Notes: generated by a model not told the origin, from the letters alone. A stretch of DNA of 64,000 nt from Pyricularia pennisetigena (GCF_004337985.1 NC_043744.1:5055316-5119315), one strand, 5' to 3'; numbered from the stretch's first letter, positions 22,337 through 35,991 are shown. Translations and numbers: made by a program.

Positions 22337-25300
22337 ATGGAAGGAATCCGTGCTACAAGGCGAGCTGCCAGTCATGGAGCCCTCAATGCCGCCTATAATA
22401 ATCAAGCCCGGCCGACGCCCCGCTCTCTGTCACGCCAAGGCTCACAAACCAATCTAAAAGGCACCACTGACTATCCAACTTTGCTGCCTCTACCCGGCCC
22501 TCTTGAGAGCATGTTGAAGACAACAACAGAAACGGGAGACATTGGCGCTTTCTCCATTAGGCCTTCAGCAACATTTCATCAACTCCCTCGTCAGCGCTCT
22601 GCCTTCTGGGATGACGGGCTGAGGTCGACGCCAAGAAGACAGACAGAGTCGGTTGAGAGGTGTGCAGGCCGTTTCCGCAGAGAGGACGATCGTAGACGAC
22701 TACCATCATACCGGGACCCATCTACATCAGACATCATATCAATGTATGGATCGGGAAGTCAGAGGTCTGGGTCTAGCTTTCGTCCTCTCCTCCTTGACGA
22801 AATGGGCCCAAGATCCTATTCCATGACAAGCAGCTATGGCGCACGAAATTACCATCAATCCCATTCACATTCTAGTGGTCATGTTCATGGATCTTCTCCA
22901 TCTTACCTGCAACGACCACGCTCACCCTTTCCATACCCCACCAGGCTCAAGCGGCCAGGGGTTCGTCCTTCTTCGCCGGCTCTGACAGAGAATGGGAATG
23001 TTGATTATACTCGGATGATTGGGATCGACCATGTTTCATATGTGAGTATTGGGTCAAGTATTATATGTGTTATACTTGTAGGTGACTGACCTCACGCAGA
23101 GGACCGACTATCATAGATCATATAGACAGCCGCCGCTATATCATCAAAGCAGTCATCGAAGACCCCCTCTGTCACTCAGGCCAGATGTCAACCGCCCCAT
23201 GCGCTCATATCCCAGCCAAAGCTCCTATAGATCTAAACGAACATCATCGTCTGGAGTAGGGCTTCACGAGCAATACGCTCATGGCCGGCCGGTGAACCCT
23301 TGGAACCATCATCCAAGTGAGATCAGTGATTACGGCCCCACAGATATGAATGCTAGGAACTCAAGCTTTGGATCGATCATCGACAAGTACCAGTATTCTT
23401 CGCCTATAGATACAGGCTCACAGAACCTCCATGTACCCTCAGGACCGTTATATTATGACTATTCCGAAGACTTCGATTATCCCAGACAGGAGAGCAATTA
23501 TCGATCTCGCAGTCCCTTGGTGCCAATGTCAGCTCAGACCACAAACGCCCATCGCGCCCTCGGCCACAGTGATGACTGCGTCAGCTACCCCAAATCTCGA
23601 TTTGCTCCCTCTCTCAGCGGCTCATCGACCCCAAACGCAGATGAAGATGCAGGAAGAAACTGGCTTCGGTGCAATGATCAGTCTATAGGGCCTCATCTTC
23701 CTGTACCCACGTCCACACCCCTTGGGACGCAAGACTTGGCTGCACAACCACAAATCGACGCTGGATCTCTCATAGAACCGCTAGGACCTCAGGCAAGTCG
23801 CGAAAGGAGCCAGATCTCACCAGTGACACCATTCGAGACAGGCCCAGCAAACTTCCCAACAGCCATGCAGTCAGCAAAGAGAGAGGCCTGGTGTCCCCAA
23901 CCAACTTTCTTGGATGAAAATGAGCAGGAGAATTTCAACACTGAAAGACGAAAGGCCAAATCATATACCGGACCCATATCGTCGGTCCACTATGCACAAT
24001 TGACCGGAACGGTACGCCGCCCATTGAATGCTACCGAGAGTCTCACTGTCGGTGACCCAGCGGAGACAGCGCTTGTTAGGTCTGGGGGTCCTCCAGTTGA
24101 GCCAACAGCAGCCTTAAGTTCTCATGACAATCCAAACGATCCTGGTTCTTTTGTCAACAAGTCACAAGACTCAGATGTACACTGTGATTGTGCATCGAAG
24201 GACATGGTCGACAAGCGGGCAAAGACTCACAGTCTCACATACCTTGATGAATCCAAAGAAGGTCTGGAGACAGTGAAACAGGGCAGACTTTGGCGTTCCC
24301 CTTCATCAAACGGTCTGATCGAGAAGACCCGGATGATTCAGTCCGTTCGTTCACTTAACAATGATTTCCAAGCGACCCCTTACAGGGAACATGATCCTCA
24401 AGCCCTAATGCGTCGCCATAGGAGGAACCAGGCTATGTTGAGAATAAGCCAGAGCAGTGGGCGGAACCTACCAGCAGGCGGTTCTCCATCTCGGATCGGG
24501 ACCCCAATTTTAGCGCCCAAGCCCATTTCTCCAGCAAAGGAGCTCCGGGTCAGGAACAGCATACCTCAGCTTATGAAAGCGTTGCCTGCGCTTCCTGGAG
24601 ATAGCCCTCCTGTGTCTTCAAGCCCGGACTTGCTGAGCGAAGACGCGGATCATGAAAAGAGATCTACTCTGATGGCCCCCATCATTGTGTCAACTATAGG
24701 AGGCAATAGAAAGAGCTTGATCCATCCAATGAACCCAGAGATGTACGGTTCCGAAGCCACTGATAGTGCCGAAGGCCAGTTGAATGCTTCAGATGTCGGG
24801 TTGCGCCTAGCCATCCCAGCGTCAAGGCTCTCCACTGACCAATCTTGGATACCGCCGTCGGATTCGCATTCTGCACCCAAGACTGATAGAACCGGTACTG
24901 AAAGCTTTGACAAGCCGGCGCCTCTTTCAAGGAAGGGGAGAAAGATAAGACTCAGGGTGCTTCGGGACGCATTGAATCACTTGGATAATGATGATAGTAG
25001 TACTGTCAGGAGGTACCCAGAGGCCAAATGCTCGAACACCATACTCGAGATCTCGGAGTGCTATCCCGATCAGCACGAGCTTCAAGTCAGTCACGCTCAC
25101 GATGCCACTGCTCGGCACGAGAGCGGCTGTCTTGACAACGGGGGTTTTGATGAAACGGCGTCTCTGCCGGCCAAAAGCCCACCACTGTACCAAGCAGATT
25201 TAGAAGATGGTTTGACTCGTGGGAATTCCTTGGATACACACCTCGAGAGGCCACTTTTATCGGGGACTACTATAATTGCGACGAGAACATCCGATACATA

Positions 25301-25661
25301 TGACCACCCTTCAGTCAATCAGCAAGTAATAAGCTCGGATAAGCATCGGGGTCCACGAAAACATTTCTCCAGAATGAAGCTTAGGCTTACTGAGTCCCTG
25401 ACAAGACGGAGCGGCCAAGAACTAGCGGAGGAGCTCAGAGGTTTCGAGGCCACTAATCCCACTGCTCGCCCCGGACGGATTGATGAGATCCAGCTGCTGT
25501 CGTCGAGCGGAGAGGCCGCCTCTTTGGCAGAAAAGCTGAGATCAGACAGGACATCCGAAATCGCAAGGGTGCATAGCAAAGGAAGGGTTAGACAGAGGTT
25601 CTCACGACTAGTCAAGGGAGCCAGAAAGACATTTCGCTTGTACATGTACAAACGGCCTTAA
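22337..25661 (+). CDS. Large Ser/Arg-rich disordered protein, unknown function
   Basis: Two exons: 22337–23041 and 23100–25661, joined in phase 0 by a 58-bp intron with donor GTGAGT, branch CTGAC and acceptor GCAG; 1,088 residues. I chose the ATG at 22337 because the residues before it (open to 22079) are hydrophobic, Cys-rich and unlike the rest. No enzymatic domain is recognisable. The protein is dominated by Ser, Pro, Arg, His and Tyr in low-complexity order, which predicts intrinsic disorder. Possible ordered points are the segment PTLLPLPGPLESMLK near residue 55 and the basic C-terminus (RQRFSRLVKGARKTFRLYMYKRP-like, amphipathic). Many RxxS sites suggest phosphorylation. It is convergent with MON1. 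It could be a septal, polarity or signalling scaffold, but nothing in the sequence decides this. Confidence 0.75.
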
Positions 25662-26367
25662 ACACGACCTCAAGGGATACCACCAGTGACCTGATGTCAT
25701 GGAGATGGCGGGTTCAAGTTTTCGGCTACTACAACTCTGTAAGGTCAGACCTTGTATCAATGGAGTTCTTCAAATTGCCTTCCAGGCTGACATTTTTTCA
25801 GCCTTACTTTTCTTTTGTGATGGGATTTTGGGGATAGTCTACTGTAGCGATGCGGATGATTAAGCAGATATGTCTGGATGAGGACACTTTAAAGAAGTGG
25901 GTAGAAAGGGTTACATTAACGGAGAGTCCAGAGAGAATTACAGAGTGAGGTCTGGTATTGAATTGGATGGCCGTAAATTACGCTTGCAACTTGAGCCATG
26001 CCTGAATGGTATGTATGCCTTGTATTTGACGTTGTCCCATCCTGTTTGGCCCAAGCAGGGGCGTCCTGGCTTCAGAATTCAAACCTGAATCTGAAGTAAA
26101 AGGTTCAATAGTGGCAGTGTGGCCTTGAGGAGGTCTTGGAAACCCGTCACTTCCTAAGAAAGAGAAAAGAGGCACATATTGGACTATCGCGGTTTGACTC
26201 AGGAATAAACACGGATGGTGTATCATTAATGCCGGGCAAGCTTGATGCATGCTATAGCTGGGGTATGTTTCAAGCCAAAAGGGCAAAGAGTATAAGAACA
26301 AAGAAGAGGGGATGAAAATAGTGTCCCTTGGCTCATAAGAGACCAAAGAAAACCAAAATCGGCCTTT
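25662..26367. other. Convergent intergenic region
   Basis: Shared 3' flank of the disordered-protein gene (+) and MON1 (−), 706 bp. No gene or RNA is supported. Confidence 0.5.
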
Positions 26368-28266
26368 TCAAAAGACGCCACCACCGACAATAAACAGCCG
26401 CTCTTCTTCACGCTTCACCCACTGCACAATCTTGTTAGCCCCCTGGGTCATGACGGCACGCGAGGCGTTTGGGCCGGCGACGCAGTAAAACTCAAAGGCC
26501 GGTGTGATCCAGGCCAGGCTGACTGAATCAGTGGCGGCGCGGTGCAGCACCTTCGAGTGCGCGTAGCGGGCGTGCACGGCTGCGTGGAGGCCGTGGTACA
26601 GCGTCATGAGGCGGCGCCGGGTGACCATGTCGAACTTGGGCTCGTCGAACGAAGAAGTTACCAGCTGGACGTTGGCGCGCGACTTGTACACAAAGTGGGC
26701 GATTTGGCCGCCAGCCGCGGGCCCCGCGACGGCGTCGACTCGTGGCCGGCCCGCGGCGGCGGCGGCGCGGATCAGTGTCAGGGCGCCGTTCTTGGCAAGG
26801 GTCTCTGCTACCCTGTCGCGCATGTCCTTGAGCTCGAAGAAGGACTCCTTGTCTGGGCTGATAAGGATAATGGCGATTTCATCTTGGGTCGATGGGGATG
26901 GTGACGCTGTCTCTGGCACTGACGTGGTGTCGAGGTCCTGGTCATCGAAGAAGCTGACGTACATGTATAGGTAGCCTCTGTTGTTGAAGGCAGGTAGGCA
27001 CAGCGGGATCCAGTTCTCGCCGCCACCGGCCTTGATACCGTCGGATTCGAAGAGCATATTGAAGATAAGCTCCAGATCGGAAGGGTGTAGCGAATGGCGG
27101 CGGGGTCGAATGACGCTGACAAGCTTCCCGCCGGCGACTATCAACCCGTAAAGAAGCTTTTCGGAGCGTTGTTTGAGGAATGCGTTGTTGATTGCGCGTC
27201 GGTGGGACTTGCGGAGCTTTAGGCACTCAAGGGCGCCAAGCATAGCGGATGGAGACCCTTTTGTAAAGCTGTCTGCCAACGCCGAGAGAAGCGACTCAGT
27301 GCCCTGAAGGGGTTTTCGCAGGTCGGAAGAAGGCCGGTTGACGAAGATGCTGGTCAGCGTCGGCAGTGTCAGGGTGGAAAGAATCTGCATATAGAGAGCG
27401 TCGAGCTGAGCCCGCAGCTGTAAGTCACTCTCACCCAGGCGGCTGATGGCAACGAAATACAAGGGGCCCTGGGTGCATATAACGAAGCGGGCATCACCAG
27501 CCGTAAAACCCTGCAGTGGATCTTTGGCGCCCTCGTAGAAAGAGATAATGGTTTGGACGACTCCCATATATGAGTTGATTAAACTCAAGTCGCCATGCCT
27601 GCTCCAGATCGGCTTGCCGGCTGACGATAGAATCATGTAGTGCTTCAGCTTGGCCTTCCACAGCCGCAGGCGTTCTTCGTCTTCCGAGCCCGTTGCAGAG
27701 CCAGCTGGCGCACTGGCGGAGTTGACATCGTCGAATTCGTGTTCAAAGCCAGTCAATTGATCCATTGGGTGTGCTGAATTCGGGCCCCTGGCCTCAAACG
27801 GTTGCACGCTTGCGGACTGCGACCTTAGCAGCTGCCAGGCGCGGCTCTTGCGGTTGATCTCTCCCTCAATCAGGCTGGCCAAATCACCGGGCGGCTTGAG
27901 CGTCGGCGCGAAGCTCATGACGCTCACGGCATCATCCAGGCCGCCGATGTTGGTCGCGGGCGTTGAGCAGCCGCTGGGAGATGTCCTTGCAGGAGTCGAG
28001 ACAGCCCGCGTTCCGGGGATGGAGAAAGTACCGCGGGAACCATCGGGGAACGAGAGCGTTTGTATGTCGATGGGGGATATTGCCGTAGTCGGACCGGACT
28101 GTAATTTTGACGTCTCGGTATTGCTCCTGGGCGACGTTGGTTGGCGGGGCCGAGGTGGGAGTGGGGGCGGAGGCGGAGTTGGGGTCGATGTCGCAGGGTC
28201 GGGGCTATCGGTGGTGACCGCGACCGAGGAGTCGGCAGTATCAGGAGCATGGTCTTCTCGAGCCAT
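26368..28266 (-). CDS. MON1: Vacuolar fusion protein MON1
   Basis: A single exon encodes 632 residues. Mon1 with Ccz1 is the guanine-nucleotide exchange factor for the Rab GTPase Ypt7 and drives maturation and fusion of late endosomes, autophagosomes and vacuoles. Residues 1–190 are a disordered Pro/Ser-rich leader with a [10 protein letters not shown] stretch. From about residue 205 the conserved region begins ([25 protein letters not shown]…[17 protein letters not shown]), the first longin domain. The following blocks ([55 protein letters not shown]) mark the later longin-like domains. The start is the first ATG of the open frame and the length fits Pezizomycotina MON1. It is divergent from DOP1, another endosome/Golgi trafficking gene. 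Confidence 0.95.
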   Translation of the reverse strand: MAREDHAPDTADSSVAVTTDSPDPATSTPTPPPPPLPPRPRQPTSPRSNTETSKLQSGPTTAISPIDIQTLSFPDGSRGTFSIPGTRAVSTPARTSPSGCSTPATNIGGLDDAVSVMSFAPTLKPPGDLASLIEGEINRKSRAWQLLRSQSASVQPFEARGPNSAHPMDQLTGFEHEFDDVNSASAPAGSATGSEDEERLRLWKAKLKHYMILSSAGKPIWSRHGDLSLINSYMGVVQTIISFYEGAKDPLQGFTAGDARFVICTQGPLYFVAISRLGESDLQLRAQLDALYMQILSTLTLPTLTSIFVNRPSSDLRKPLQGTESLLSALADSFTKGSPSAMLGALECLKLRKSHRRAINNAFLKQRSEKLLYGLIVAGGKLVSVIRPRRHSLHPSDLELIFNMLFESDGIKAGGGENWIPLCLPAFNNRGYLYMYVSFFDDQDLDTTSVPETASPSPSTQDEIAIILISPDKESFFELKDMRDRVAETLAKNGALTLIRAAAAAGRPRVDAVAGPAAGGQIAHFVYKSRANVQLVTSSFDEPKFDMVTRRRLMTLYHGLHAAVHARYAHSKVLHRAATDSVSLAWITPAFEFYCVAGPNASRAVMTQGANKIVQWVKREEERLFIVGGGVF

Positions 28267-28931
28267 GTCTATGATATAACCCTCTCAGGTCAAACATAAT
28301 ATGTTCACGGCTTTTGTGACGGTCAATTTGTTATATGTGGCTTTGGTCCGCAATGATGTCAAGTCAGGCGCGCGGATGGGTCTGTTGCCTGGACTTGATG
28401 ATTGAGTTCAGAGGTCATTGGTTTCAATCGTTCATTTTCAATATATAAAAAAAAAATCGAACCAGCTTTTCGTTCGGGTCAAGATCCAGATACATAGTTA
28501 CAGCTCATTTTGGAAGGGGTTCAAAATGGGAACTGGAGGAACGTTTACGCCAAAGAGGGTGACGACATAAGGCTCATTAAGAAGTCGGCGTTGAGATGAG
28601 GACCCACCTCCCATGTGACATGACAGGATGTAGCCCGTTTCAGCACCAAGGTACAATCGATAAAGGACCCCTGCGACGGCGGGGAGCTGGCGGGTTGCCT
28701 GGTTGTGGGGCGCATTGAGCTACCAAAAGCTGTATGCGTGTACTGTACAGTGCATCGGCGTGGTACAGAGGTGAGCTGCCACCTTGATCTGTATTCAACT
28801 TTTTGTGATGAGCCATGCCTCGGTAATTGCCCTGATATGTGACTAAGGCGAAATGATACACGGCCGAAATAGACACTCAGGACACCTGATGGTTCCGTTC
28901 CACTCGCTTTCAAAGAGTAAAGTTATCTGTA
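28267..28931. promoter_or_regulatory. Divergent promoter region MON1 / DOP1
   Basis: This 665-bp interval separates the two start codons and must hold both promoters and leaders. No other feature is seen. Confidence 0.55.
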
Positions 28932-31900
28932 ATGGCTCTTGAACCAGGGCTCGCTCCAGGCTCCCCAGAGAGCTCCGGGCGCGAATCACCGATACCTCGT
29001 CAGTGGAGGAACCAGCTTGGAGTTGGTATGTATTACATCTTTTCTTCTTCTTCACTCTTATTCTTTCCTTCCTCCCCTTCCCTTTGCACTTTGACATGTT
29101 GAATAGCTAACACACCTCGAATTCAGAGGATGTGCCCAAGGACAAAGCCTTTCGGAAATACGCTTCGGGCGTTGAGAGGACACTCGCCCTATTCGAGACC
29201 GCTCTCCAGGAGTGGGCCGACTATATTTCCTTTCTGAACCGACTGTTGAAGGTCTGTCGCCCTGTCTACACTATCATTACTGATAATTTACTGGCAGCAC
29301 TGACACGCCCTGCCACCAAAAAAGGCCCTGCAAGCAAGACCGAACAACATCACCACTGTTCCCTCGAAATCCCTGGTCGCAAAACGACTTTCGCAATGTC
29401 TCAACCCCTCGCTTCCTTCTGGCGTTCACCAGAAAGCACTCGAGGTCTACCAATATGTCTTCACCATGATAGGCAAGGAGGGCCTCTCCCGGGACCTCCC
29501 TCTATATTTCCCCGGTCTGGCCTCGACACTGTCATTTGCCTCCCTATCAATTAGATCGCCATTCCTCGAACTACTTGAGAGTCACTTCTTAGTCCTGGCC
29601 CCGCGCTCCTTGCGCCCGGCGATGAAGTCCATTGTCCTGGCCCTGCTTCCTGGACTGGAGGATGAAACCGCTGAAGATTTTGAGCAGACTCTGAATCTGG
29701 TAGAACGCTTCAAGATGGCAATACGCCCACCCAACAGCAAAGAAATCACACGTATACACTTCTCAGGCGATTCGTTCTTTTGGCAGTGCTTTTTCTTGGC
29801 TTCCATCACCAGCCAGAGCCGACGGGCTGGAGCTCTGGCTTATCTGGTGCGAAACCTGCCGAATCTTGGCCAACCCTTGAATCTGGACGCCGGCGCCCCT
29901 AAAAGTAACGAGGACATGACCACGGCTCAGCTTGCCCAGATGGTCACCTCGCCTGAGCCGGGACTATTACTGAGGTGTTTTGCGGCTGGGTTGGGTGACG
30001 AGAATCTTTTGGTGCAACGGGGATACCTGGACTTGCTAGTGTCCCATGTACCACTTCATTCGAATGTCCTCCAGGTTCGAGTGAAGCCTACCGATCTTGA
30101 GCTTCTTCTTCGTGCAGCTGCCGGTGTGGTGACGCGCCGAGAGATGAGTCTCAACCGGAGGCTTTGGGCTTGGCTACTAGGACCGGAACCGACAGGAGCC
30201 AGCATGGAAGGAGAGAACGGCTTGGAATCACCCTATTCGATCTCAGACAACCATGCTGGTGGCATGGCTGGAAAAACAGGTTATTTCGAGGCGTATGGCT
30301 TGCAAGCCCTGAGCAGATCACTCTTGGCTATGATCAAGACCAGTGAGGAAGGTGGTCCCATTGAAAGGGCCCGACCATATCGCATATGCCTGTCCCTGAT
30401 GGATAGGTGGGAGATCGGGGGTCTTGTGGTTCCCGAGCTCTTCCTCCCGATAGTTGATAGTGTGCGGAAGTACAAAACGACCGCACTCTCGAAGCCGGAC
30501 TTCAGCGAAGTTCTTCGAAGCGCCAGTGTCTTTTTCGATGGGGTGGAGAGTGGGTTGATATTCGGAGAGCTTCTCGCTTTAATCGCATCCGCCATCGGCC
30601 CAGGGAACACCACAACTGCCGAGCGCGCCGACAAAATGGCCCTGGTCAGATTCGTCTTGTCACACTTTAATGTCAGGGAAGAGGAAATGGTGACTACACA
30701 TGCGCCACTGACAGCCTTATCGATACTCTGCATGCTCGAGGATGCCAAGGAAAGGGCAAAGGGCGATTCTCCATCTGAAGAAGACAAGAATCTAACATCA
30801 CAGGCGCTTGGAATAGCTACCGATTTGATAGACCTTGTTCCGGAGCGAGCATTCTCAGTCTCAGTTGGAAAGTCATCAGAAAAAGCCGAATCAGAATCCG
30901 CCACTATTGTATCTACTCTGGGCATCCTGAAGAGAATCAAGGACTTCTACGTGAACGAGCAAGGGAGTCTGGAAGTCAGCCCCGCCCCATTTACACCGCA
31001 GCGCACAGGCGAGCTACTCCTGGGTAAGGCATGCTCACTAAACTGTGAAGCCCTGCATGCAGAAAGCCAAAGAACAGCACTCGGGATCAAGAGTCGGATG
31101 CTGCTGCTTTTGCTAAACAAGACAAGTCCCAAGGCCTCATTCGATGTCAAGAATCTCCTGATATCGATGCACGATCGACTCTCTTCAAAAACGCCACTGG
31201 ACTTCATTGCCTTCTCCTCTATATTGGTCCTCTCTACCACACTTTTGTCGTCTGAGCGCATCCCCGAGCTTGAGCTTTCGAATATCATACCAGAGCTTGT
31301 GCGGCATGCTTGGACATACCTGTCTAGTCCAGAACCAAAATATCACGTCGAAACGGCTCGTAGTCTGTGGCAGCTTCAGACTGCATTGGGACCCCAAAAC
31401 AGGGATGTTGAGGCTGCCATATCCAGTCTTATGACGCATAAAGAAAGCACCGAGGCTCTAATGAGCCCAGTTGCTGATTATGGGCGTGCTTTTGGCGTCT
31501 TATGGACACATACAATACAAGACACTGCGTCTGACCGCAAGACCCCTCGGACGCCACGTCTTCATGGAGATACAAAAGTTTATAAACCAAGACTCGCAGG
31601 GGTGGAGTATTATCATATCATGCTCACACGACCGCTGTTCTTGGTTCTTGACGCGTTGCAAGATGAAGGGACCCGACAATTTATGAGTGCAAAGACTTGG
31701 CTTAGCACATTGATAGGGGTTGACAGGTGAGTATCAGATAACATTCACGTCCTATACATTTATTGACTAACACCTACTGATTTTAAACAGACTCTTCTCA
31801 ATATTGGCCGGCAAATTTCTCGGTCTTGGATTCTTGCACCTAAACAAGGCTGCACCTGACATGGAAAAGATCGTTGCATTCTCTAGCAGTGACGATCTTG

Positions 31901-34900
31901 ATCTATGTCTTTACTACATGAGAACGTTCTCAACCGTTTTGCGCTTGTCGCCAGGCGATGTCTGGGCTGTCTTGGCAAAACGTACCATCTCAGACGAGGC
32001 TGACGAACAGCGGGGATCAAACGGTAAGCTCTCAAAGTCTTGGAAAACGCACCTCTCTAAACGACGGTAGCTTTGGCTAACGGTGGAAATATGTGCCGCA
32101 GACGGGAACAATAGCGTGTCTCTTTTAGTCTTCTTTCTCCAAGTCTGCATGAGGTGTGTTATATCTGAAGCTTCAGCAGAAGACAAGGAACTGGATGACA
32201 GAACTACGCAGTTGTGCCGTTCTGCACTTGCGGGTCTACATCAAATCCTCCTGAGCCCTTACGCAGTATCGCTTGCAGAGCTTCACCTGGAAGACATCCT
32301 GATAGAGAAGACCATGAGGTCCCTGACTGGTTCAGATCCTTACGTGCAAGTGCTCTTGCTAGACGTAGTCTTTGCTTCGCTTAAACTGCGGGAGACGTTG
32401 ACTGATCAGCCGCTGTCGCCAACATCGATATCTGAGAAGCGGCCAAGTGTGGACCCTGCCAGAATGGGACAGAACCCAGGGGCCGGAGATGTTGTGGGAC
32501 GACCACTCGGCCCGCCGCAGGCTCTACTGAAATGTATTCAGGCAGGACTAAGCTCGCCCAGCAGTCGAGCTGTCCTCGACAGCTGGGTCAGCTTTCTCGG
32601 TGAATGCTTGCCATTTTACTCGGATTCTATCTTCCAAGTCCTCATCCCGCTCGTTGAAACTCTCTGTGGACAGATCAGCAGTACTTTGTCTGAGCTTCAA
32701 AAACTATTCAAGGAGGCTGGAAGGCCCCAAGGGGGAGCAAACAGCGGGCCCGAGACCACATTGATCTCGCTACTCAACGCTCTTGAACAGGTATTGGCCA
32801 AGGGACATGATCGGCTAATGGCAGAAGAGGCACGCGTGTCGCTCGTCAAGGGCCCGGAGCAGCCGCAAGGTTTCCTTGCCAATATATTCTCGTCAGACGC
32901 CCCACAGTCCAGGAGCGCAACTGCAAATGACAGACTCACCGTACTTTTGGCATTCCAGGATGCGGTGCGCATGTGTTTTAGAATCTGGTCTTGGGGCCAG
33001 GGGCCGGATGTGGGCACACAAGATCTTGCCAGTACGGCCTCTTTCAACTACACATCATTGCGGATGAGGAACCGGGCTAGGAGACTGCTCGAACACCTCT
33101 TCACGGCTGAGACCCTGCAGTGCATGGAGACAATGGTAGAGATCTGGCGGGGTTCGCCGGGTGCGACGCAGCAGCAGGCCGATGTGTTCAACCTGCTGCC
33201 TGCTCTGGACAGCTCGCGGCCGAAACATACCATTCCGGCTCTATTCAACGCCATTCACAGCCGGACGAACCCAGGCGCCCTGGACTCGTCTCGCAAGTCA
33301 ACACTGACCGTAGAGCTGCAGGACTACGACGTTGTCATATTCCTAGTTGAATATGCCCGGTCACTCGAGGATGATGCCATGGAAGAGATCTGGCAGGATT
33401 GCATCGTTTTCCTGAAAGAATTGCTCGGAAATCCCTTCCCGCATAGGCAGACGCTTCCCAGCCTGCTAGAATTTGCGGCCATCCTGGGGGAGAAGGTTGA
33501 TAACACGAATTTTGGAGAGCAGAAGAAGATGCGGAGGGAGCTTGGAGTGAGTACTCGCCCTCATTACCCATGAAATTTTATTTTCTTCATTTGGCATTGG
33601 ACAAAAAAAAGGAGAAAAAAGGAAAAAAAAAGAACTCAACTGACTTGATACACAGGATCTATTCCTTCGTCTACTTACGGCTCTTTTCACCACCAGACCG
33701 ATGACATTTACCGAGCTTAGTTCACCGGAAAAGTCAAGAGCTCCCGATTTCTCGCAGAAGCCTTCACCTCCCAAGGGCCCATATGAAAGAGCCGAGGACG
33801 TGGTAGAGGTTTTGTCCTCAATTGTACCAAGCCTTCACAAGATTCTGGTCGAATCTGACCGCGTACTGACGGCGGCCGCCTCGATTTCCACAAACGTCAT
33901 TGGGCCAAGTCTGAGATCCAAGTCGTTCCCTGACACTGTGACCAAGAGTACATTAATACTGTTGCAGGAACTTGCCAGGCTGCCTAACAATCAAAAGACT
34001 TGGAAGAAAGACGTGGCCGACGCGTTCAACGACCCGAGATTCTTTTCCTCCCCTCTAGCCCTGGTTCAGAGCGACTGGCTTCTTCTATTACGGCAGTGGA
34101 GCGTAAGCGACAAGGATAGGATGCCTGAGATGGTAGGGCGCATTGCTACGCCTACGACTGCCGGAATAGTGTTTGGTGTCGGTGCAACGTCGGCACGACT
34201 GGAATCGGATCGCAAGACACAGCTTAACCTCCGACGGATCGCAACTCTGATCCTCGCCTCGGCGGCCGATACGTTCGTAACGGAAGTTGGCCTGATTTTA
34301 GACAAGATGGTAGAGCTCCTAGGGGCGACGGCCACGTCATCTCCATCATCGACGACGAGGGCGGAGTTGTTTATGGTGGTGCGGGCGCTCGTGCTCAAGA
34401 CAAGCGCTGTGCACCTGGCACCGCTGTGGCCAATCATCAACGCGGAGCTGCATGCGGCCATATCGAGTGTGGCATCGCCGGACCACAGCGCAGCCGGCGA
34501 CACGTACAATAACGCGAGCGTGCTGCAGGCATGCAAGCTGCTGGACGTGCTGATCTGCGTAGCGCCCGACGATTTCCAACTGCACGAGTGGCTGTTTGTC
34601 ACTGACACGATCGACGCGGTCCACCGACCGGGCTCGGCGCACTACCAGCCTGTCGCTCTCGTGGACGAGTTGTCGGAAGAGCTGGGGTCCAGCGGGATGG
34701 CGGGTGCGGCAGACCTCGTGGAAGTCGCCAGCGGGGAGCGGAGGAGGCCGATGTTGGGTCCGGGAGGCATCAGCGACGAGGTCAACCTGGAGAGGCGGGA
34801 TGAGCTCGTGGCCAAGATCCTTCGGCCTTTCTTTGGACAGCTGAGCATTTATGCGTTCGAATCGACGTATGCGATGGGTCCGCTGGATTGGGAAGGGTGT

Positions 34901-34957
34901 GTGAGGGGTTTGTTGAAGGACTTGTTTGATGAGAGGAGTATCGTCAAGGCCTTGTAG
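28932..34957 (+). CDS. DOP1: DOP1 (dopey/dopA), Golgi–endosome trafficking
   Basis: Six exons are inferred: 28932–29025, 29127–29251, 29325–31726, 31791–32023, 32102–33546 and 33656–34957, giving 1,866 residues; all junctions keep frame. Introns are 64–109 bp with GTATGT, GTCTGT, GTGAGT, GTAAGC and GTGAGT donors. Dopey proteins, with Mon2 and Neo1 partners in yeast, act in endosome-to-Golgi recycling; the A. nidulans orthologue dopA affects development. The Dopey N-terminal signature is clear (DKAFRKYASGVERTLALFETALQ, then ADYISFLNRLLK and ALQARP split by intron 2, followed by PSKSLVAKRLSQCLNPSLPSGVHQKALEVY). The rest is a long helical repeat-like scaffold with a C-terminal leucine-rich segment (ILRPFFGQLSIYAFESTYAMGPLDWEGC). 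The first two small exons are not visible as a long open frame but supply the conserved N-terminus. Confidence 0.94.
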
Positions 34958-35090
34958 GTTTTGGGTGTCGGCGATTTAGCGTTTACGTGCGTGGAATGAA
35001 TATCATCATTATCATTATTTTATCACGTCTTTTGACGCGTCTGTCTAAATGTATCAATTTTTTTTTTCTCGATTTGGAGAAAATCCATCA

Positions 35091-35991
35091 TCAGCTACCA
35101 GTGCCGGGGATATAGGCCACCAAAGCCTTGCTCGCGCCGGCCATGCAGTACTGCACGACATCGATCTTCTGACCGTCCGGGACACACTTTGAAATCTGCC
35201 GCAGATCGCTAGTCCGCGGGAGATAGAGGGCGTGATCGTAGGCCTTGCAGGCAGCGTGGATCTTGTCAAGGTTGTATGGCTGCATGGTGGAGAGGTCAAA
35301 GACGTCTTGCTGGCCATAGTCGACGCCTCCCCATGGCGGCGAGGCGAAGATCTTGGTGGTCCTGGGGTCTATCCTCAGGTTTTTGGGTAAAGAAGAAGAA
35401 GAAGGAGAAGAAAACGAGTTGCCCTTGTCATGCTTCTGATGCTGCTGCTGTTGCTGCTGCTGCTGGGCAGCGAGAAAGTCGAAACAATCGCCGTGGACCC
35501 AGGTGATCCACTCGCCACAGCCGTAGACCTCTGCGTTGTGTTGGGCGCAGGCGAGGGTGTCGGCGTCGCGCTCGATGGCGACGACGCGGTCAAAGGAGCC
35601 GGCCAGGGCAAAGGCAATGGCGTTGCCGCCGGCGCCGGCGAAAAGGTCCACGACGGTAGTCTTGGCGGCCGACGCCGTCATGTCCTGGGCGATCTGGTTC
35701 GCCACGGGCTCCGGCGTCACGCCGAACCAGGCGTCGTGCGTCAGTCGGACGTCGTAGTCGTACCACGAAAAGATTGAGTAGCGTTGTTGCCAGTATCTGG
35801 GGAGGGGTTGTTTGTGGTTAGATGCAGTTTCTTTGTTTTGGGTTTGCATTTATACTTGTGTTTGCTTGGCATAGAACACATGACTGTGTATGCGCGGGTT
35901 GTACTTACTTGCGGATACCTTCTGGGACCTCTTCTACGCTGCTGTAATGAGGACTACGGTCTGTTAAAGGTAGTCGAGGTGCCTCCTGCAT
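35091..35991 (-). CDS. TGS1: Trimethylguanosine synthase TGS1 (cap hypermethylase)
   Basis: Two exons: 35909–35991 and 35091–35796, 112-bp intron (GTAAGT…CCCCAG), phase 2; 262 residues. Tgs1 converts the m7G cap of snRNAs, snoRNAs and telomerase RNA to m2,2,7G using S-adenosylmethionine. The first exon provides VPEGIRK, which joins YWQQRYSIFSWYD in exon 2, the family's conserved N-terminal block. The SAM site is VDLFAGAGG (about 77–85) and the catalytic loop is SPPWGG at 180–185. Between them lies an insert of eight Gln (139–146), then His/Lys/Ser-rich residues to about 165. The extra-long leader of metazoan TGS1 is absent, as in yeast. The gene is convergent with DOP1, only 133 bp apart. Confidence 0.93.

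Noticed and set aside
35797..35849. TGS1 start at 35849 within the same open frame
   Set aside because: This part is intronic; the upstream exon at 35909–35991 supplies the conserved VPEGIRK block and a proper donor site.
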